Below, one piece after another: positions 49,410-62,168 of a DNA stretch of 64,000 nt. The notes beneath the pieces were generated by a model. It worked only from the letters and a program-made list of their open reading frames with translations. It ran no database searches and had not been told where the DNA came from. Location: assembly GCA_944989445.1 (NCBI GenBank), contig CALYLW010000736.1, positions 240,618 to 304,617 on the forward strand, written 5' to 3'. This stretch comes from Ampullaceana balthica. Taxonomy: Eukaryota > Mollusca > Gastropoda > Lymnaeidae. The position numbers were made by a program, and so were the translations under genes. How positions within the stretch are numbered: position 1 is the first letter of the stretch; each line of letters starts with the position of its first letter.

Positions 49410-50719
49410 CCACTAAGATGGGCACAGATAAAATTGGTGTGGAGTGAATCGACAATGTCTAAATGCCTGATCCGTCAAGCACTTCACGTTAACCAGTTAC
49501 ATACTGGACAGTATTGAAATATTATTATTGTAATTGAAATCATGCCTTTTTTGTATTCATACAGAGAAAAAGACAAACTGATTTTACATAAATGTTTTTA
49601 AGCGTTGTGCATAATACTCATAAATATATTTGTTTCAAACTGCTAATTTCATGTTGATAGAATAACATTTCAAATCTAAACAAATTCTTCAGTATTGATT
49701 CTTGATTAGTCTTAGTTTTAAACAATATATATTATATATTTAAACACACATACACACGCAAAAGGTAACCGTACATTAGCAAGAGAATGTAAACTGATGA
49801 AGACAACGATGAAAATGTATGCTGTCAACCAAAACATAAATTCTACTTGACGTAGTGATTAAAGCGAATTTCAATAGGCATTACTTTTTAAAAAATCTGT
49901 ATATTGTCAGATTCGCAATATAGAAGTATGTGTTTTAAAAATTATGAATGAATGTTATTAATTAGTAGATAAATATTATTATGTTAAAATTCTTTAACTG
50001 TATTTAATTGCTTTTTAAAAAAAAATAATATTATTACATAATAAATATGTTGTTAATATGTGTCATTGCAAATTTTAATAAAAATGAATTTTATTGATAT
50101 ATTTATTAACCATTATGTTATGTTCTTTAACAAATTGTGCTTAAATATGTGTATACAGTTCAGTATACACATCACTCACAACATGAGTGAATCTCTGAGT
50201 TGAGTGATTAGCCTAACTGCAATAACTGATGATGTAAAGTGGTCAATGAAAACTAAAATGCCACCTTACAAACGATAGACTCATACTAGGATAATTAAAA
50301 TGACTTTTATAAAGTTTTATTTATTGGTCCCCTCTGCCAAAGAAAACTAACATCAACTATAAGAAATTAAAAGAATATCAGCAAATATTTATAATTCAAG
50401 AATACCGTAAATTGACAAGAGTAGGATCATTAGTTAAATCACTAAATCTAAAAACATTTAAGGGTAGAAGAACAAAGATTAGATTAGTAATGATACTGAT
50501 GCCATTAAATTATATCTTACAAAAACAATAACCTAATACAATCCTCATATAGACATGGATATAACACAATTTTTATGGTCCCATTTTCAAAAAAATAAAA
50601 TAAAATAACACAGATAAGTCATCTTTCTTCTCTTCTGGAATTCATATGTGAAATGAGTTGTCCGAACAATTAAGGAAAAAAATACATAAAAATTTATAAC
50701 TCTATTGTAAATATTGTAA

Positions 50720-51405
50720 AGCTCCTTCGTCGCACTGCTTGACTCTTCATCTCTCATACTTAACACAAAGGCAGCTTTAATGCTAAAAGTTCTCTTTATT
50801 AGGCATAACTTCTGGTTATTATAATTGCTCTCTCTCTGCGACTCTCCCTCACTGCCTGTCGTTTCCTCTGTGGTGGGCTACTCTCTGTCCTGGTCTCTAC
50901 ATGTCCCTAACCTGTTCTGTTACCCCGGGGTGGGTTGTTCTCTCTCGTCTCCTACCGTCCTTTCCTTATATTGCCGGCCACAGGCATGCGGCCGACACCC
51001 GAGAACGCACCCCTAGTGTGAGCAATAAAATTCTCAGTCTTTCATTCCCTAACCCACGTCCAGTGATTAGCGTCTTATGTTGCCCCGGTCGCTCGTAATG
51101 ATCTCTAACCTTTAGTCTTGTTCACAGGCACTAAAAATTGTCTTAACAATGCTGACATTGTTCTACACCACCGTCTACCCCTAGCTTCTTACAACCAAAC
51201 GCTCCGTAGCTGGGGGGGGGGTGGGGGAGGGGGAAGAAGAGGCCGGAATACTTTCATTTCCGGTCTTTGTCTGAGCGCATCATTACATTTCAGGTACGTC
51301 GCCTACCTACCGTCCGCTCCCCTCTCAAATATTTAACCCAAGGTTCTCAATTATCTCAACCCGGGTCCTCCACAATATTCATATCCTTGTTGCAGGTAAA
51401 ACGAT
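50720..51405. other. GC-rich island, unit 2
   Basis: Copy of 44085-44770 with no obvious change. Confidence 0.5.
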
Positions 51406-53176
51406 CGGTGGCATTTCCAGAATAAGCACCCAGACGTAAAATGTACCGCTGAGTCACGACTTTGAAGTAGTCGTAGACAGCGTACGAACCAAGCTCTCAC
51501 ATCTCATGTCTATTCTTAGCATACAACGGGCATGTAAGTAAAATTAAAATCCTATCAAATGAAACGAATAAAAGATACATTTATTCTCTAAACTGGACTA
51601 TATAAAATCCAAGCCTAACATTTAATGTGTATAGACATAAAAAAAGTGTAGACTAGCATACATTTCTGTATGGTCGATTCCCCTAACACTTTCAAGTTAT
51701 AATCATTTCGGATAAACGATACTCTTCCTGGTAATATGTACGTTCTACTGTATTAAATACTTTAACAGAAAATTAAAAATTTTAACATAAACATTTTAGA
51801 TTTTAACAATGGACGTAAAATCGTATCATATTCCTTCAAATAAAATAACTAACTAGCTATTACCGTTCGGGTCAGGTTAGAGATGACGTCATTACTAAGC
51901 TAAAATCTAATTTTAGAGATCCAAATACATGTATATACACGACCCAGCTAACATTGAAATGTGTGTCTCTTTAGAAGTCAAAAACAATTTAAATAAAAAC
52001 TTTAAAACGTCAACAAACTCAACTGAATTTTGACTTCAAGTAATCAGGGACTATAAAATTAAATATTTTACTGTTGTCATTTATTATATTGCAATAACTG
52101 TTTTCTTATTTAAAAAATTACTTTGCCTCTAAATTCATTTGTGTGAATAAACAAAATACCATGCGTTGTTGGTAGAGTCAAATGTTACATATTTTAACTT
52201 ATATCTTTAATAGACTATCTGTTAAATTTCAAGTTTAAAGTTTTTCAATTTTTCATAAAACTCTCCCTCATAGGGTGGTTAGAAAACTAAGTTAGTTATC
52301 ATGTGTAAGACAATATTTATATAATAGCATTTTTAACTAGGTAATACAATTTTGAGAACGTTGTTACATATCTGTATGATCATTCATTCATTATCATATG
52401 TCATTTAGTCTAAATTCAACACTAATAACAAACTTTAACTTACGTTTATAGTATAATCACTATAATCCATCCACCGCCATCAGTTTTTGTATCGCACAGA
52501 ATTTGTGTATTGCTGTTAATTGACGTCACCTCTCTGGGTTTTTAATGAACTGTTCATTCCTCTTTCACATTTTATCGGATCAGACGGAATCTAATCAATT
52601 ACCTTAACATGATAAAGGAGCTGCATTTTTGTTAATACTGCGAAAACAAAAAAATTAATTATTAAAAGCAATGTTTAATGCAATGATTAAATCATTATGA
52701 AGTTATCACTTAATAGTACAATTACTAAAAGTCATCGCTTACTTCTTTCTCTTGTAGGTTTAAGGACTTTACTGCAAAGCTTAAATTAGCAAAAATTTCT
52801 TTCAAAGTCTCTTGCCACGTACATTATGAAGTGTTTTAGAAATATATGTCATTTAATTTATTGTCTAACTGTAATAACTTTATGTCATTAAAATCTTGTA
52901 CATTTTTTTTTCATTCCGAATTTTAAAGGCGGGTTAATTTTTCTCAATCGCAAAAATGTTTGTAATATTATTGGCTATTTCTATCTTTGATATGTTGACC
53001 ATGTAATTCAGCTCGATTGCAAATCATAAAGAAATTTCTTAATGTCTGTTTGATGGTTTATGTCTTGGGAAATTAAAGTATGCTTTGTAGGTTCTTTATC
53101 TGCATCCGATGTAATTGAATCGGAATTTGCCGTTTGGAAACTAAAACACATTCTGTTCTTGAGAAAATCATTTGGT

Positions 53177-53707
53177 TCAGATTAAATTCTTTAGAAACAA
53201 GCCACTTTGGTCAGGAATCTTTTTTTCATATGCAATTTGATATTTCATATATAAATCATGTCCATCTTTGTCACGAGAGTTGGACACAGTTGTCTTTTCT
53301 GAGAAATCAGTTTGACCACTTGCAAGAAAGAAATTAATCCTGCATATAAAATGAGCTTCCATACAGTCAGCTGTTTTATTAAAATACAAGCGAAGTTCTC
53401 TGTGATGATCTGACATGGATCCAGTCACATTTACCATTTTTCTGTGAGATTGGATTTCAGGGTCTTGAGGTAACATCGTAGACAACAGAGTTCTGTTATT
53501 TAGATAATAAATGTCCATCTTGATGAGGGACGAGACATTATCTTCTGTGTTGGCATTCTCCTGACAGCGAATAAGTCCACAATAGGATTGACCTTTAAAG
53601 AGAAGTTTTTTTCTCTCCATGCTGAAGTCAAAGCTTAAATTAATAAATTGAATTATGATGACACGTCGTACTTCTAGATTGTTGGAATAATTTATTGTTG
53701 CGTTCAT
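53177..53707 (-). CDS. Ig-like ORF, unit 2
   Basis: Protein identical to the unit 1 copy (46542-47072), including the internal acceptor before MERKK. Same caveats. Confidence 0.45.
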   Translation of the reverse strand: MNATINYSNNLEVRRVIIIQFINLSFDFSMERKKLLFKGQSYCGLIRCQENANTEDNVSSLIKMDIYYLNNRTLLSTMLPQDPEIQSHRKMVNVTGSMSDHHRELRLYFNKTADCMEAHFICRINFFLASGQTDFSEKTTVSNSRDKDGHDLYMKYQIAYEKKIPDQSGLFLKNLI

Positions 53708-54274
53708 AGTGCTTCTTCACGCGTGTAAATTTATATGAGCATGAGTATATCTCTCTATGTGTGTCCGAGCGTTTTATTCATTTTAAGGTTATGTATTAAA
53801 TATGTACACATTTCGTACGCACGTTTCTGTGTGTGCACTTGTGTATGTATGTTTTTCATATTTTTGCTAATGCTTTTCTGAATATTTGTGTGTATGTATT
53901 CTTTTGTGACGTGTTATTTTCCCCCTGTGTGCGTGTTTTCATGTATGTACACTTATGTGCAAATTTGTGTGTGTATGTGCATTTTTGTGTTTGTTTAATT
54001 ATTTTGTATTACTGTTTGTTATTTGTGCATGAGTATGTGTGCAAATGTATATGAGTGTGCAGACATGTTTTCGACTCTTTCTGTTTTTTTTAAAAATAAA
54101 ATTCTAACGTTTTGTGAAAATACATACTTTTAAAAAAGTTAACTTTAATTTTACTTTATATTATTAATTATGCTTAGAACTTTTTTAAGGGAAACTTTAT
54201 TATTTTTTTTTAGATAATCTTTAAAGTTTTATTTTGGGCACAATAAACATAAGACATACGAATGATCTCTTGTT

Positions 54275-54472
54275 ATGTGGTCGAGTGGCAGCGCTGTCAC
54301 CCAGCTCTGAATGGGTACCTAACACTAGTTAGGCGGCTGGGTAATGCGTGGAACCCACAAAGCCGTGGCCTGTGAACGCTGCATCACTGGCCAACAGATC
54401 ATCTGTCATGGTCTGTGGACACAATTATCTTCTGCATAGAAGGAGCGTCTGTATAGATAAGATAAGATAATA
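54275..54472 (+). mobile_element. SINE family B, unit 2
   Basis: Copy of 47641-47838 with the same internal deletion. Confidence 0.8.
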
Positions 54473-55053
54473 ATGAAGAAAGACATGTATTAATACCAAA
54501 ATATGATTTTAGTCTTCCATTGCACCTAGTCTCATTTCTATTGACATTACACAAATAAAATTTTCAAAGAGCACAACCTGGATCATATATCGGTGGTCTG
54601 TTTATTAAATAAATGCATTTTATGTAGTCTAAGTTACGATTGTGATTTTTGTATGTGTTAAAAATGATAAGTACTTTGAAACTTTGATTGAAAAGATGAC
54701 AAGCAAACCTTTGCCATGTGTCTAGCCTCCAGGACTTTTATCTGTGTACATGACAAGTCTTGGTGCTAATGCCTTCTCTGAGTTCTTATCTTTGAGACTA
54801 TCAGCAGGTAAGGTTCAGTTTCACAAATCCAATTTACAAACTATAGTTTTTTTTTAAAAGTGCTTCATTTTAAGTACTTGACTTAATAATTACTTTACTT
54901 AAAATATATTTTTATAAATAGCACGACTAATGAAATAAAGCCATTTTAGTTATACTTATACGTGCCACTAATGTTGAGTTATGTAAAAACCACTAATGCT
55001 GAAGTGCATTTCTATATAAATGTAGACAGTTCCATATTTACAGGACAGCTAAC

Positions 55054-55231
55054 ATGCTGAACATTCCCCTTATTTGTCTGGCTGTGGTCAGTTCATTGGT
55101 CAGTGCGGACCAACAACAGCAACTTGCCCTGTCATCAGCAGCTTCAGCTTTTTCTCAACAACTTTAGCAGAAAGTGGCTCTGAACAAACCCAATGTCATC
55201 TATTCTCCTTACAGGTGCACAATTCTTACAA
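55054..55231 (+). pseudogene. Serpin 5' fragment, unit 2, broken
   Basis: Copy of 48420-48597 with the same in-frame TAG. Confidence 0.7.
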
Positions 55232-56023
55232 ATACAGCAGGAGTTTAATGGTTAAATAATACTGCAGGTGTTCTATGATTATAAAATATTAATGGTGCTC
55301 AATAGTTATAAATACCATTACAGCAGGTTGTTAATAAAGGTATATTGGAATAGTTTAGTGCATAGAAGCCTAAACTTGAGGTTTTTGTTGAAGGCACAGA
55401 GTGAAAGAAGTTAGAGTGTAAATGGGTGGGGAGGGGGATTTAGTCTATTTTTGGAATTGGGAAAATTACATTCAGAGTTCCAGGGGCGTTGATCAGCAGG
55501 TTAGATTAGACCAAATCTATCTCAATGAAAATTACTTGAAATAATTATATTACAATTCACAACATGGTTATCATATGCGTAATTTAAATGTTCCCTTAAT
55601 TGAGAAAGTGTTTGTTACTAACTGCAGTTCTAAGACATGCTCATCTTAATTTATCCTAAGATAAAGAATTTAAAGTTGTCATCTGATTCTGTAAAAAAAA
55701 GCTGTATACATATTGTATTTACATTTTATTCTTAAATTGGCTACTTTTAAAAACTTTTGAGGTTTCATTTGTATTATAATATTATTGTAGTTATGCATAA
55801 GGCTTGTTCATATATTTATACATAAATTTCACTAAATTTATAATTTTTGAGCATGAAAAAAATACGTATTAAAATATGACATTTTTATTTTAAATTAAAT
55901 ATATTCAATAATATTAAATGATTATTTTAAAATATATCTTAATTAGATTCTAGATGTGGTATTTTAATTTCTTTTTAAAAAAATGTCATACGTATATAAA
56001 ATGTGTATTTTATTTTATTTCAG

Positions 56024-56043
56024 TACTAAAAAAGAAAAACTAA
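56024..56043 (+). other. Duplicate lipase terminal exon, unit 3
   Basis: Identical to 42759-42778 with its TATTTCAG acceptor. Confidence 0.7.
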
Positions 56044-57351
56044 CCACTAAGATGGGCACAGATAAAATTGGTGTGGAGTGAATCGACAATGTCTAAATGC
56101 CTGATCCGTCAAGCACTTCACGTTAACCAGTTACATACTGGACAGTATTGAAATATTATTATTGTAATTGAAATCATGCCTTTTTTGTATTCATACAGAG
56201 AAAAAGACAAACTGATTTTACATAAATGTTTTTAAGCGTTGTGCATAATACTCATAAATATATTTGTTTCAAACTGCTAATTTCATGTTGATAGAATAAC
56301 ATTTCAAATCTAAACAAATTCTTCAGTATTGATTCTTGATTAGTCTTAGTTTTAAACAATATATATTATATATTTAAACACACATACACACGCAAAAGGT
56401 AACCGTACATTAGCAAGAGAATGTAAACTGATGAAGACAACGATGAAAATGTATGCTGTCAACCAAAACATAAATTCTACTTGACGTAGTGATTAAAGCG
56501 AATTTCAATAGGCATTACTTTTTAAAAAATCTGTATATTGTCAGATTCGCAATATAGAAGTATGTGTTTTAAAAATTATGAATGAATGTTATTAATTAGT
56601 AGATAAATATTATTATGTTAAAATTCTTTAACTGTATTTAATTGCTTTTTAAAAAAAAATATTATTACATAATAAATATGTTGTTAATATTTGTCATTGC
56701 AAATTTTAATAAAAATGAATTTTATTGATATATTTATTAACCATTATGTTATGTTCTTTAACAAATTGTGCTTAAATATGTGTATACAGTTCAGTATACA
56801 CATCACTCACAACATGAGTGAATCTCTGAGTTGAGTGATTAGCCTAACTGCAATAACTGATGATGTAAAGTGGTCAATGAAAACTAAAATGCCACCTTAC
56901 AAACGATAGACTCATACTAGGATAATTAAAATGACTTTTATAAAGTTTTATTTATTGGTCCCCTCTGCCAAAGAAAACTAACATCAACTATAAGAAATTA
57001 AAAGAATATCAGCAAATATTTATAATTCAAGAATACCGTAAATTGACAAGAGTAGGATCATTAGTTAAATCACTAAATCTAAAAACATTTAAGGGTAGAA
57101 GAACAAAGATTAGATTAGTAATGATACTGATGCCATTAAATTATATCTTACAAAAACAATAACCTAATACAATCCTCATATAGACATGGATATAACACAA
57201 TTTTTATGGTCCCATTTTCAAAAAAATAAAATAAAATAACACAGATAAGTCATCTTTCTTCTCTTCTGGAATTCATATGTGAAATGAGTTGTCCGAACAA
57301 TTAAGGAAAAAAATACATAAAAATTTATAACTCTATTGTAAATATTGTAAA

Positions 57352-58036
57352 GCTCCTTCGTCGCACTGCTTGACTCTTCATCTCTCATACTTAACACAAA
57401 GGCAGCTTTAATGCTAAAAGTTCTCTTTATTAGGCATAACTTCTGGTTATTATAATTGCTCTCTCTCTGCGACTCTCCCTCACTGCCTGTCGTTTCCTCT
57501 GTGGTGGGCTACTCTCTGTCCTGGTCTCTACATGTCCCTAACCTGTTCTGTTACCCCGGGGTGGGTTGTTCTCTCTCGTCTCCTACCGTCCTTTCCTTAT
57601 ATTGCCGGCCACAGGCATGCGGCCGACACCCGAGAACGCACCCCTAGTGTGAGCAATAAAATTCTCAGTCTTTCATTCCCTAACCCACGTCCAGTGATTA
57701 GCGTCTTATGTTGCCCCGGTCGCTCGTAATGATCTCTAACCTTTAGTCTTGTTCACAGGCACTAAAAATTGTCTTAACAATGCTGACATTGTTCTACACC
57801 ACCGTCTACCCCTAGCTTCTTACAACCAAACGCTCCGTAGCTGGGGGGGGGGTGGGGGAGGGGGAAGAAGAGGCCGGAATACTTTCATTTCCGGTCTTTG
57901 TCTGAGCGCATCATTACATTTCAGGTACGTCGCCTACCTACCGTCCGCTCCCCTCTCAAATATTTAACCCAAGGTTCTCAATTATCTCAACCCGGGTCCT
58001 CCACAATATTCATATCCTTGTTGCAGGTAAAACGAT
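57352..58036. other. GC-rich island, unit 3
   Basis: Copy of 44085-44770 with no obvious change. Confidence 0.5.
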
Positions 58037-59809
58037 CGGTGGCATTTCCAGAATAAGCACCCAGACGTAAAATGTACCGCTGAGTCACGACTTTGAAGTA
58101 GTCGTAGACAGCGTACGAACCAAGCTCTCACATCTCATGTCTATTCTTAGCATACAACGGGCATGTAAGTAAAATTAAAATCCTATCAAATGAAACGAAT
58201 AAAAGATACATTTATTCTCTAAACTGGACTATATAAAATCCAAGCCTAACATTTAATGTGTATAGACATAAAAAAAGTGTAGACTAGCATACATTTCTGT
58301 ATGGTCGATTTCCCTTAACACTTTCAAGTTATAATCATTTCGGATAAACGATACTCTTCCTGGTAATATGTACGTTCTACTGTATTAAATACTTTAACAG
58401 AAAATTAAAAATTTTAACATAAACATTTTAGATTTTAACAATGGACGTAAAATCGTATCATATTCCTTCAAATAAAATAACTAACTAGCTATTACCGTTC
58501 GGGTCAGGTTAGAGATGACGTCATTACTAAGCTAAAATCTAATTTTAGAGATCCAAATACATGTATATACACGACCCAGCTAACATTGAAATGTGTGTCT
58601 CTTTAGAAGTCAAAAACAATTTAAATAAAAACTTTAAAACGTCAACAAACTCAACTGAATTTTGACTTCAAGTAATCAGGGACTATAAAATTAAATATTT
58701 TGTCTGTTGTCATTTATTATATTGCAATAACTGTTTTCTTATTTAAAAAATTACTTTGCCTCTAAATTCATTTGTGTGAATAAACAAAATACCATGCGTT
58801 GTTGGTAGAGTCAAATGTTACATATTTTAACTTATATCTTTAATAGACTATCTGTTAAATTTCAAGTTTAAAGTTTTTCAATTTTTCATAAAACTCTCCC
58901 TCATAGGGTGGTTAGAAAACTAAGTTAGTTATCATGTGTAAGACAATATTTATATAATAGCATTTTTAACTAGGTAATACAATTTTGAGAACGTTGTTAC
59001 ATATCTGTATGATCATTCATTCATTATCATATGTCATTTAGTCTAAATTCAACACTAATAACAAACTTTAACTTACGTTTATAGTATAATCACTATAATC
59101 CATCCACCGTCATCAGTTTTTGTATCGCACAGAATTTGTGTATTGCTGTTAATTGACGTCACCTCTCTGGGTTTTTAATGAACTGTTCATTCCTCTTTCA
59201 CATTTTATCGGATCAGACGGAATCTAATCAATTACCTTAACATGATAAAGGAGCTGCATTTTTGTTAATACTGCGAAAACAAAAAAATTAATTATTAAAA
59301 GCAATGTTTAATGCAATGATTAAATCATTATGAAGTTATCACTTAATAGTACAATTACTAAAAGTCATCGCTTACTTCTTTCTCTTGTAGGTTTAAGGAC
59401 TTTACTGCAAAGCTTAAATTAGCAAAAATTTCTTTCAAAGTCTCTTGCCACGTACATTATGAAGTGTTTTAGAAATATATGTCATTTAATTTATTGTCTA
59501 ACTGTAATAACTTTATGTCATTAAAATCTTGTACATTTTTTTTTCATTCCGAATTTTAAAGGCGGGTTAATTTTTCTCAATCGCAAAAATGTTTGTAATA
59601 TTATTGGCTATTTCTATCTTTGATATGTTGACCATGTAATTCAGCTCGATTGCAAATCATAAAGAAATTTCTTAATGTCTGTTTGATGGTTTATGTCTTG
59701 GGAAATTAAAGTATGCTTTGTAGGTTCTTTATCTGCATCCGATGTAATTGAATCGGAATTTGCCGTTTGGAAACTAAAACACATTCTGTTCTTGAGAAAA
59801 TCATTTGGT

Positions 59810-60340
59810 TCAGATTAAATTCTTTAGAAACAAGCCACTTTGGTCAGGAATCTTTTTTTCATATGCAATTTGATATTTCATATATAAATCATGTCCATCT
59901 TTGTCACGAGAGTTGGACACAGTTGTCTTTTCTGAGAAATCAGTTTGACCACTTGCAAGAAAGAAATTAATCCTGCATATAAAATGAGCTTCCATACAGT
60001 CAGCTGTTTTATTAAAATACAAGCGAAGTTCTCTGTGATGATCTGACATGGATCCAGTCACATTTACCATTTTTCTGTGAGATTGGATTTCAGGGTCTTG
60101 AGGTAACATCGTAGACAACAGAGTTCTGTTATTTAGATAATAAATGTCCATCTTGATGAGGGACGAGACATTATCTTCTGTGTTGGCATTCTCCTGACAG
60201 CGAATAAGTCCACAATAGGATTGACCTTTAAAGAGAAGTTTTTTTCTCTCCATGCTGAAGTCAAAGCTTAAATTAATAAATTGAATTATGATGACACGTC
60301 GTACTTCTAGATTGTTGGAATAATTTATTGTTGCGTTCAT
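59810..60340 (-). CDS. Ig-like ORF, unit 3
   Basis: Protein identical to the unit 1 copy. The flanking TG-rich tract just upstream differs slightly (60519-60545), but the ORF does not. Confidence 0.45.
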   Translation of the reverse strand: MNATINYSNNLEVRRVIIIQFINLSFDFSMERKKLLFKGQSYCGLIRCQENANTEDNVSSLIKMDIYYLNNRTLLSTMLPQDPEIQSHRKMVNVTGSMSDHHRELRLYFNKTADCMEAHFICRINFFLASGQTDFSEKTTVSNSRDKDGHDLYMKYQIAYEKKIPDQSGLFLKNLI

Positions 60341-60908
60341 AGTGCTTCTTCACGCGTGTAAATTTATATGAGCATGAGTATATCTCTCTATGTGTGTCCG
60401 AGCGTTTTATTCATTTTAAGGTTATGTATTAAATATGTACACATTTCGTACGCACGTTTCTGTGTGTGCACTTGTGTATGTATGTTTTTCATATTTTTGC
60501 TAATGCTTTTCTGAATATGTGTGTGTATGTATTCTTTTGTGAACATGTTATTTTCCCCCTGTGTGCGTGTTTTCATGTATGTACACTTATGTGCAAATTT
60601 GTGTGTGTATGTGCATTTTTGTGTTTGTTTAATTATTTTGTATTACTGTTTGTTATTTGTGCATGAGTATGTGTGCAAATGTATATGAGTGTGCAGACAT
60701 GTTTTCGACTCTTTCTGTTTTTTTTAAAAATAAAATTCTAACGTTTTGTGAAAATACATACTTTTAAAAAAGTTAACTTTAATTTTACTTTATATTATTA
60801 ATTATGCTTAGAACTTTTTTAAGGGAAACTTTATTATTTTTTTTTAGATAATCTTTAAAGTTTTATTTTGGGCACAATAAACATAAGACATACGAATGAT
60901 CTCTTGTT

Positions 60909-61105
60909 ATGTGGTCGAGTGGCAGCGCTGTCACCCAGCTCTGAATGGGTACCTAACACTAGTTAGGCGGCTGGGTAATGCGTGGAACCCACAAAGCCGT
61001 GGCCTGTGAACGCTGCATCACTGGCCAACAGATCATCTGTCATGGTCTGTGGACACAATTATCTTCTGCATAGAAAGAGCGTCTGTATAGATAAGATAAG
61101 ATAAT
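60909..61105 (+). mobile_element. SINE family B, unit 3
   Basis: Copy of 47641-47838 with the same deletion and one G-to-A change near 61076. Confidence 0.8.
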
Positions 61106-61687
61106 AATGAAGAAAGACATGTATTAATACCAAAATATGATTTTAGTCTTCCATTGCACCTAGTCTCATTTCTATTGACATTACACAAATAAAATTTTCA
61201 AAGAGCACAACCTGGATCATATATCGGTGGTCTGTTTATTAAATAAATGCATTTTATGTAGTCTAAGTTACGATTGTGATTTTTGTATGTGTTAAAAATG
61301 ATAAGTACTTTGAAACTTTGATTGAAAAGATGACAAGCAAACCTTTGCCATGTGTCTAGCCTCCAGGACTTTTATCTGTGTACATGACAAGTCTTGGTGC
61401 TAATGCCTTCTCTGAGTTCTTATCTTTGAGACTATCAGCAGGTAAGGTTCAGTTTCACAAATCCAATTTACAAACTATAGTTTTTTTTTAAAAGTGCTTC
61501 ATTTTAAGTACTTGACTTAATAATTACTTTACTTAAAATATATTTTTATAAATAGCACGACTAATGAAATAAAGCCATTTTAGTTATACTTATACGTGCC
61601 ACTAATGTTGAGTTATGTAAAAACCACTAATGCTGAAGTGCATTTCTATATAAATGTAGACAGTTCCATATTTACAGGACAGCTAAC

Positions 61688-61864
61688 ATGCTGAACATTC
61701 CCCTTATTTGTCTGGCTGTGGTCAGTTCATTGGTCAGTGCGGACCAACAACAGCAACTTGCCCTGTCATCAGCAGCTTCAGCTTTTTCTCAACAACTTTA
61801 GCAGAAAGTGGCTCTGAACAAACCCAAGTCATCTATTCTCCTTACAGGTGCACAATCCTTACAA
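61688..61864 (+). pseudogene. Serpin 5' fragment, unit 3, broken further
   Basis: Same TAG as the other copies plus a one-base deletion near 61828 (AACCCAAGTC instead of AACCCAATGTC), which shifts the remaining frame. Confidence 0.7.
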
Positions 61865-62168
61865 ATACAGCAGGAGTTTAATGGTTAAATAATACTGCAG
61901 GTGTTCTATGATTATAAAATATTAATGGTGCTCAATAGTTATAAATACCATTACAGCAGGTTGTTAATAAAGGTATATTGGAATAGTTTAGTGCATAGAA
62001 GCCTAAACTTGAGGATTTTGTTGAAGGCACAGAGTGAAAGAAGTTAGAGTGTAAATGGGTGGGGAGGGGGATTTAGTCTATTTTTGGAATTGGGAAAATT
62101 ACATTCAGAGTTCCAGGGGCGTTGATCAGCAGGTTAGATTAGACCAAATCTATCTCAATGAAAATTAC

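Larger units (their letters stand above)
48902..55535 (+). repeat. Tandem unit 2 (6634 bp)
   Basis: Same content as unit 1. Carries an extra AAT-type insertion near 50025 and G at 50060, both shared with unit 4, and a private short deletion near 52069. Confidence 0.97.
55536..62168 (+). repeat. Tandem unit 3 (6633 bp)
   Basis: Matches unit 1 at the sites where 2 and 4 differ. Private changes include T at about 59110, a small change around 60519-60545 in the TG-rich tract, G to A near 61076 in the SINE, and a one-base deletion near 61828 in the serpin relic. Confidence 0.97.
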